Shown: positions 57,652-64,000 of the stretch, in pieces | How the letters are laid out: the number at the start of each line of letters is the position of its first letter | Numbering within the stretch: the stretch's first letter is position 1 | Assembly: GCA_039545355.1 (NCBI GenBank) | Contig: BCJJ01000041.1 | Coordinates: forward strand, 41,661 to 105,660 | Length of the DNA stretch: 64,000 nt | From: Trichosporon coremiiforme | Lineage: Eukaryota; Basidiomycota; Tremellomycetes; Trichosporonales; Trichosporonaceae | Direction of reading: 5' to 3' | The notes under the pieces: model-generated | Told to the model about the DNA's origin: nothing | Seen by the model: only the letters and a program-made list of their open reading frames with translations | The model's database searches: none | Made by a program: the position numbers and the translations under genes

Positions 57652-59737
57652 TTACACCATGCTGTCCCTGCTCTTCTTCTCGTCGACCTCGTGGTACGAG
57701 ACCTCTGCGACGCCCTTGTCGTCCTCGACGTGGAGGGCGCGAGCGCGGGCGTGGAGGTCAGCCTCACGCTGCTCGGCGGTAGTGGCGCCGAAGATGATGT
57801 CCATGCCCTCGAGCGAGATACCCTTAGTCTCAGGGAGGTAGATCCAGGCGAGGATGAAGGAGATGATGTTGATGGTCGCGAAGAAGAAGAACATGCCGCC
57901 GTTTTTGAGGTTCTCGCCCATGTGGGGCGTCGCCATCGAGACGGCAAAGTTCCACAGCCACTGCGACGCCGCAGCGGTCGTCAGACCGTAGTGGCGCGTG
58001 CGGTTGCTGAAGATCTCGGAGCAGATGACCCAAGGAAGAGGACCGACACTGAAGCAGTAGGGGATCACGTAGAGGTAGATCATGACGGCCATGGCGATCG
58101 AAGCAGAGCTGACGTGGATCTCGGCATCTTCAGACAGTTTCGAAGGGACGGCGGGCGGGTGGGTGTTCAGGACCGCACCGATGATCCACAGGAACATGGA
58201 CATGAGCGCGATACCGATGAGGAGCGGCTTCTTGCGACCGAAACGCTCAACACCGAAGAAGATGAAAGCGGCAGTGGCGACGATCTTCACGAGGCCGTAG
58301 ATTCCACTGGTAAGCAACGAAGTGTGAGTACCCGTGATACCCTATGAGGTTAGCTACACGTTTGAGATTACTGAAGGGACTCACAATGCTCTTGAAGATG
58401 ATGGGAGCGTAGTACGAGATACTGTTCTGGCCACTCCACTGCTGGAGGGTAAACATGACGAAGGCAATGATGAAGCGCTTGGGGTTGCCCTTGGCCATGA
58501 TCTCGTGGACGAAGGAACGGCCGTCCTTGGTGGCCTCCTCCTCCTCAATAGCGGCCTGGATCTCGGCAAACTCAAGCTTCGTGTCAGGGTCGTCGATAGA
58601 AGTTTTGCGGATCCAAGCAAGGTTGGCAAGAGCCTTCTCGTCTCGGTGCTTGACGGCGAGCCAACGAGGCGACTCCTTCAGGAACGGAAGGAGGATCATC
58701 ATGATGCCGACGGGCACGAGCTGGAATCCGATAGGTACACGCCACTGCATGGCTCCCTTCGTGTCCGGGTCCATGTACGAGACGCCGTAAGAGATCCAGA
58801 AGCTGAAGGCAACGCCGACAACAACGACGATCTGGAACATGCCGGTGATGCGACCACGGATCTCCTTGGGGGCAATCTCAGAGGCGTACGTCGGGCAGGC
58901 GCTCGACATGATACCGACTCCCATACCTGCGAGGAGACGACCGACGTAGAACTGGTTCAAGGACTTGAAGCAAGCCGTCTGAACAACACCACCGCAGATG
59001 AAGATGAAGCATCCGATCATCAAGCAGATCTTGCGACCAACGCTGTTCTCAATAGGGGCCGCGAAAATGGCACCGAAGAACGCACCACCCTGGAGGATGG
59101 AAACGATGTTGCCCTGGAGCGTAGCAAGATTGTCAACCGACGAGCCATCGGGCTTCTGCAGACCAAAGTCCCTCTGGAAACTGATCAATCCCACTGCACG
59201 CGTTAGCCGTTGTCAAGGCTTGAGGAAGGGGGAAGTAAGCAGGATGTCCGCCACATCTCCGCGCGGAGCCGGTCCATCACATGACAGCATTGCTCACGCA
59301 GGGGGGAGGAGGAGAACGGGGAAGAGTGGGCGGGCGCGTTTTGAGGGAGTCGCGCTCCGGCGCCGGCATGTGATATGGGAAGGTGTGGCGAATCACCGAA
59401 GGTTCTCCCGGTGAACAAAGAGTAACCGGTGGGTGACAAGACATCCCGCGCTCCAACCATTGAGTGAACTCACAAACACCACCTCCAAGACCGGTGTCAT
59501 AACCCTTCGACGTTAGCGGCGAGAACAGCAGTGGTTGAGCGGCGTAGTCGCAGTACTCACGAAGAGGAAGATGCCCATGAATCCGATGAGCGCCATCAAG
59601 TAGGCGCGAGAGTTCTTCATCCTTCCGCCCCCTCTCTTCGCAGGGACAACAGAGGAATTGATCGCCTCATCGCGCTTCGCATCTTCGCTTATTGTCAGCG
59701 CGTTTCTGGTTGATGTCACTTACGGTGCGTGATGCAT
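57652..59737 (-). CDS. MFS sugar/hexose transporter
   Basis: Predicted 556 aa from exons 59737-59724, 59687-59561, 59504-59474, 59193-58385 and 58341-57652. Twelve membrane helices and sugar-porter signatures are present: FGYDTGLGGGV after helix 1 (spanning two introns), ENSVGRKICLMIG, RLLAGMGVGIMSS, the PESPRWL motif as KESPRWLAVKHR, QQWSGQNSISYY in helix 7, FGRKKPLLIG, and the closing YLPETKGISLEGMD. It moves a hexose or related sugar, probably by proton symport, across the plasma membrane; the QQWSGQN helix is usual for hexose-type members, but substrate is not certain. The first exon codes only the first four residues and part of the fifth. Intron 3 is 280 nt, the others 36-56. Confidence 0.92.
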
Positions 59738-60522
59738 GTTGACCACCTCGTGCTTAGAGATATAAGAGGAAGTGAAAGATGTGAGGCTAGGCTAGTCCCC
59801 GATGGCGTAGGTCGACAGACTTAAGCAAACTAAGAGCTCGGCTGACGAGACTGATAGTCGAGATAGGGAGAGTACGCGACTGTGTTGGAGTCTGAGAAGA
59901 AGAAAACTAAGCTCAGCAGAGCTTCGAAGCGATATCTATATGTGCTGACTAGGCATCGACGGACGTTAGCGGGCCGGTAGCGGGCCGCGAACCAACAGTG
60001 TTCGTTCTCGGCACTTTCTTGGCCCAGCGCAGGAGCTCACATTCACAAACCTCAGACCTCACAAGCAGGAAGATCTGGTGAAGGAACAGGCGGCCCGGGG
60101 GGCCCAAGGGATATCGGAAGTGGGGTGTCCGGGGAGCACAATCGGATCCCACCACGGGGCCGTGGGGCATGACTGGCACGGGGTCTAGTGCGACCGGGCC
60201 GGCGCCGGACCGCTGGGACCCAAGTCACATGAGGCGCCGCTGGTGGGGTAGATTCCCCGTTTACCTCCAGTGCCTCTGGCGATTTATCGGACCTCGCGGG
60301 CACTCTACCGCTGCATCGAATGCATGCGCGAGAGAGTAACCAGACCGGGCCGCGCAGGGTTAATTAAGTCAGCACATCTACCGTTGTCCAGATTCATCTT
60401 GTCCGAAGAATCGCGCGTGACACGTCGAGTGAGCCGCGGCCCGCTCGTCCCGTTCCAGCAGTCAGACACACACAGAGGAAATGCTCCCAGATGCAAAACA
60501 GATGATACACAACTACCAACCC
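59738..60522. other. Intergenic region
   Basis: 785 bp: promoter of the sugar transporter and 3' flank of the eIF4E-like gene. No further gene, tRNA or repeat recognised. Confidence 0.4.
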
Positions 60523-61938
60523 TTACTGTTCCCTGCGAAACCCATTCCCCCACCCTCCAGCCCTACGCTCGACGCGCTCGCCTTCCTCTCGTGGCCGGTT
60601 ATCACGGTAGTTGTCACGATTCTCCCGGTTATAACGGTCGTGGTGGTGACGCTGGTGCTGGTGCTGGAATCCCTGGCCACCCTGGCCGTGGTGGTGGGAG
60701 TGGTTGTTGTGGTGGCCGTGGTGGTGAGAGTGACCATCGTGGCCCTCCGCGAGCTTGTCCTTCAGCGACGAAGCGGCGTCCAGAAGAGCCTTGTTGGACC
60801 TGTACTCGCAGATGGTCGTGGAGGGAAGACCCAGGAACGAGAGGATCTTCTCCCTGCGGAGTGTCAGCTATCCGCCTAAGTGCTATGTACACCCCGATAC
60901 ACATCGGAGAAGCGTCACAATTCAAAACAGCTGTTACGTACCTCAAAGCTCCGGAACGGACCGCCTCTCCCTCCTCTTCAACCCACACGCTCATGATGTC
61001 CTCAGTCTGGCGGACGCTAAGAACACAGCCGACGACATTTTCAGACTCGTCGAACTGGTCGCCAATCAAAGAGAAGAGCAGGCTCTCGTACAGCGCAGGC
61101 GTGATAGGGTGCAGAAGCCTGATGGTGAACTTGCCGCCACTGTCTGTCAGTTCCGCCATCATCCATAAGCTCACTTGACCATCTCCTCCCAGATGCCGGG
61201 GCGCTGGATGCGGCTAGCGAAGCACAGAATGTCGGTCACCGGGGCGAGCTCGGCCGGCGACGTGATGTGCGCGTACAAGTGCAGAAAGGACTCGATCTGA
61301 GCGGTCAGCAAAGCACTTCTGAAGCAATGGAGGCTCGCTCGGTCGCGAGCCAAGCCTCGCTGACGCGCTGCTTGAAGAACCCAATCCACAAGACCAACGG
61401 ATCTGAGCGGACGGAGCGCGCAATCTCGAGGCATACACTTCAAACGGTTAAGCTTGTTCCTCAGCTTAACCTTCTGGGCGCCGATCGATTGCTGCACTTC
61501 ATACCGCCAGACCACGCGTGTCCGCTGCCGAGCATCCTCAAATGTTCCCAAGGGACACGTGGTCGCAACACTGCGCTTGCACCCTTCGGCGGTTGTCCAG
61601 TGTCTGCGGCCCTAAGAGAACGAGCGCCCCGCAATGACGGACGGATGAACCTTTGGAGCTTCCTGTCATCGACTCACAGATCCGAAAGTCGCGACCTTGT
61701 GGATTTCCTTCTCATAGTCGACCTTGGTCCCGGGAGGGCGGTGCACATAGCTAATAGACCAACTGCGGTGTCAGTGATACACTTGCAGATCAAGGGGAAC
61801 GCACTCTTGGCGAAGAGGGTGCCTTCCGGCGGCAGTTGCAGGACTGACTGGCGAAGGCTTGTTGCCGACGCTGAGGCTGAGGCGAGACGACCCAGTAAGG
61901 CTGATGGTGCGGCGGGTAGCAGGCGTTGGCTGCGACAT
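60523..61938 (-). CDS. Divergent eIF4E-like cap-binding protein with His-rich tail
   Basis: Predicted 289 aa from exons 61938-61805, 61762-61678, 61296-61175, 61139-60942 and 60853-60523. The eIF4E fold is read across all joins: HPLRQDWSISYVHRPPG, DYEKEIHKVATF, ESFLHLYAHITSP, RPGIWEEMVNGGKF, YESLLFSLIGDQFDE, GCVLSVRQTEDIMSVWVEE and EKILSFLGLP. Relative to human eIF4E, Trp43 and Trp102-Glu are kept, Trp56 is Tyr (DYEK) and Trp73 is Leu (FLHLY). Trp56 stacks on the mRNA cap and Trp73 contacts eIF4G, so this is probably a non-canonical member; Trp43 plus Tyr56 matches the published class III pattern. The C-terminus carries a His/Asn/Arg-rich tail (HSHHHGHHNNHSHHHG). Intron 2 is 381 nt. Confidence 0.87.
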
Positions 61939-62594
61939 TATAAGGATTTGCTTAGACGTGAATAAATGAGACTGTTGTGGATGACGAGACGCTCCTCAAA
62001 AGGGGTGGTGCGAAGTCGTGGTATAAGTGCCGAGTGGTATAAGGGGTTCGGTTTCGGCAGAAGCAGTTGCGCAGAAGTGGTGGAACACTCTAGTCGGGAA
62101 GCCTTATCGCAAGTTGAGAATGCAGGTATTGGTGGATGTCCGCAGAGGAAAAAACGGACCTGGCGCCCAGCTGTAAGAAAAACAAAAGCGGAGACCCTAG
62201 AAGGTGGATAACGGCGCGGTTTATGTATGCTTGATGCGCGATGGAAATATGTCGAGCGGTTCGTTGGCGTGTGGGAAGCGAGATATGGATGTGATTGAAG
62301 TCGATTCAGCAGTGTCTGGTGCTGTCGTGTGCTAGTCGTGTGTTAACGGTCGAGGTGCGGGTGGATGCTAACGTCAATCGATTTTGAGTACATGAGCTGG
62401 TGAAGCCACAGATTGGTGTGTTAACTTTTGGGGCGCCTATTGGATGACGGGGATTTTGGTGGTGAAGCCACGTGTTTTGGACGCCTATTGGTGAGCGAAG
62501 GGCACGCGTCCAGACGCGTCCCACTGACTTCATCATTTCGGCGCCCTGGCAACAACAGTCCAGTCACCTCCCGTCCAACAACACACCGAGCACC
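61939..62594. promoter_or_regulatory. Divergent promoter between eIF4E-like and RFC3 genes
   Basis: 656 bp between opposite start codons. Two similar pieces, GAAGCCACAGATTGG (62402-62416) and GAAGCCACGTGTTTTGG (62463-62479), each precede a GCGCCTATTGG or ACGCCTATTGG; the latter contains CCAAT in reverse. These may be paired regulatory boxes. Confidence 0.4.
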
Positions 62595-63913
62595 ATGAGC
62601 GAGCCTATGGATGTCGACGAGCCCTCCACATCCTTGGCCCCGACGCAGGCCAAGCCCTTCAATGCTATGTCCGCTCTCATGGCTGGAGCCAGGGCGAAGG
62701 GGAAGGAGAAGGCAGTGACGCCCGTGAACGACAAAGAGGGTCTTCCCTGGTGCGTGTTTCGCAGCGGCGAACGCTGACTAGCAGGGTTGAGAAGTACCGA
62801 CCAGAGACTCTCGACGACGTCGTGTCCCACCACGACATCACCTCTACCAGTGAGCTCGAAGTTGCCCGTCCGAGCTGACATCCAGTCGAGAAGTTCATTG
62901 AGGCTGGACGCCTTCCTCACCTCCTGCTGTACGGACCTCCAGGTGCGTCCTGTCTTCCAGCAAACTTCTGACCTTAGGAACCGGAAAGACGTCTACCGTG
63001 CTTGCTCTTGCACGCCGAATCTACGGGGCGTCGTACAAGAAGCACATTCTGGAGCTGAACGCGTCCGATGACCGTGGTATCGATGTCGTGCGAGACCAGA
63101 TCAAGAGCTTCGCCGCGACGAAGGTGCTCTTTAGTAAGGGCTTCAAGCTCATTATTCTCGACGAGGCGGACATGATGACGCAGGCTGCACAGGGAGCTCT
63201 GAGGCGAGGTGAGCTGGCTACCCTCTGCGAAAGCTAACTGCAGTCATCGAGCAGCACACGAAGAACGTTCGGTTCGCCATTCTCTGCAACTACGTGAACA
63301 AGATCACGCCGGCTATCCAGTCCCGCTGCACGCGATTCCGCTTCAGCCCGCTGCCGGAGGAGGAGGTAGCGAAGAAGGTGGACGAAGTCGTGGAGAAGGA
63401 AGGGTAAGTCTTGTTGGTGACTAGCATAGCTGACTGCAGCGTCAACCTCACGTCAGACGGACGCGGGGCTCTGCTGAAGCTTTCGCGTGGAGACATGCGC
63501 CGTGCGCTGAACGTTCTGCAAGCGTGTCATGCGGCTTACGACATTGTGGACGAGGCTGCCGTGTACACGTGTACAGGCAATCCGCAGCCTGCAGACATTC
63601 AGAAGGTCGTGCAGAGCATGCTTAGCGACGAGTTCGGCACGGCGTTCAACTGTAAGCTGTGCATGAATATGCGAAGCTAACGTCAGTCATCACCTCCCTG
63701 AAGGCGGAGAAGGGTCTCGCGCTGCAGGACCTGATCACGGGCGCGTACGACTTCCTCGAGACGGTCAAGCTGCCGGCAAACGCGCGCATCTACTTGCTCG
63801 ACCACCTGGGTCAGACGGAGCAGCGCCTGGCACTCGGCGGGTCGGAAAAGATGCAGCTAACGGCGCTGCTCGGCGCGTTCAAGGTCGCGGTCGAGCTGAG
63901 CCAGAAGAAGTGA
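62595..63913 (+). CDS. RFC3: Replication factor C small subunit, Rfc3-type
   Basis: Predicted 368 aa from exons 62595-62749, 62785-62849, 62886-62942, 62978-63208, 63244-63403, 63440-63651 and 63687-63913; all six introns are 35 or 36 nt. This is a subunit of the clamp loader that places PCNA on primer-template junctions, and of related checkpoint loaders. Motifs: [20 protein letters not shown] (RFC box II), [13 protein letters not shown] (Walker A, about residues 87-98, spanning intron 3), [28 protein letters not shown] (Walker B DEAD box), [19 protein letters not shown] (arginine finger) and [14 protein letters not shown] (sensor 2). The N-terminal 45 residues are a low-complexity extension. 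The intact P-loop with DEAD box and the closeness to yeast Rfc3 support this over Rfc5, whose P-loop is degenerate. Confidence 0.94.
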
Positions 63914-64000
63914 GGGAACTAGGGTAGATTCATTTACACTGTATGCAATATTGTAGTACACTCCTGGGCATTATGCTCTACTGCCTGCCAGGAGAAGGGG

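Noticed and set aside
61171..61551. 126-codon minus-strand frame in the eIF4E-like locus
   Set aside because: Its upstream part is intron sequence; the eIF4E motifs resume only after the GCTGACCGCTCAG acceptor at 61297.
1..64000. CRISPR array, prophage, insertion sequence or operon-type organisation
   Set aside because: No regularly spaced repeat array, integrase or transposase; genes are intron-containing and individually arranged, as in a fungal nucleus.

Overview
This window looks like nuclear DNA of a basidiomycetous yeast, most plausibly of the Tremellomycetes (Trichosporonales-like). That placement is an inference from gene content, GC-rich coding sequence, intron-rich genes and very short GT-AG introns with CTAAC/CTGAC branch sites; no rRNA or other marker is present to fix it. 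About 21 protein genes can be built by joining exons so that reading frame and conserved motifs agree across every junction. No tRNA, rRNA, CRISPR array or recognisable transposon was found.

Left part (1-31 kb): a 3'-truncated aquaglyceroporin (minus); a CUE-DUF1771-SMR protein like the no-go-decay nuclease Cue2 (minus), divergent from bystin/Enp1 (plus); a tiny HMG-box-like protein split over six exons (plus); a MATE transporter (plus); a Cti6-like PHD protein (minus); a giant Bbc1-like SH3/poly-proline actin regulator (plus); a fungal ATP-dependent DNA ligase with 13 introns (plus); and the heterotrimeric G-protein beta subunit (minus).

Middle part (31-50 kb): a GPI-anchored secreted protein (minus) lies between gene-poor stretches of about 4 and 3 kb. 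Then come a six-knuckle CNBP/Gis2-like protein (plus), a CobW/ZNG1-type GTPase (minus) and the Paf1-complex subunit Cdc73 (plus). From 39.2 to 45.5 kb there is a same-strand tandem family of four BTB/POZ-like genes, two intact and two broken, all sharing a C-terminal Cys signature that I do not recognise as a named domain. A gene-poor, pyrimidine-rich stretch of about 4.7 kb follows.

Right part (50-64 kb): a coiled-coil protein of unknown function behind a possible 762-nt first intron (plus), nicotinate phosphoribosyltransferase (plus), an alpha/beta-hydrolase-fold protein whose nucleophile elbow has no Ser (minus), an MFS sugar transporter (minus), a divergent eIF4E-like cap-binding protein with a His-rich tail (minus), and clamp-loader subunit RFC3 (plus).

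The genes do not form one pathway. Themes are RNA and translation (Cue2-like, bystin, CNBP, eIF4E-like), chromatin and transcription (Cti6, Cdc73), DNA replication and repair (ligase, RFC3), signalling and cytoskeleton (G-beta, Bbc1) and transport. The accessory part is the BTB cluster. Exon coordinates were derived by hand from splice consensus and frame; they are strongest where a protein motif spans the junction.
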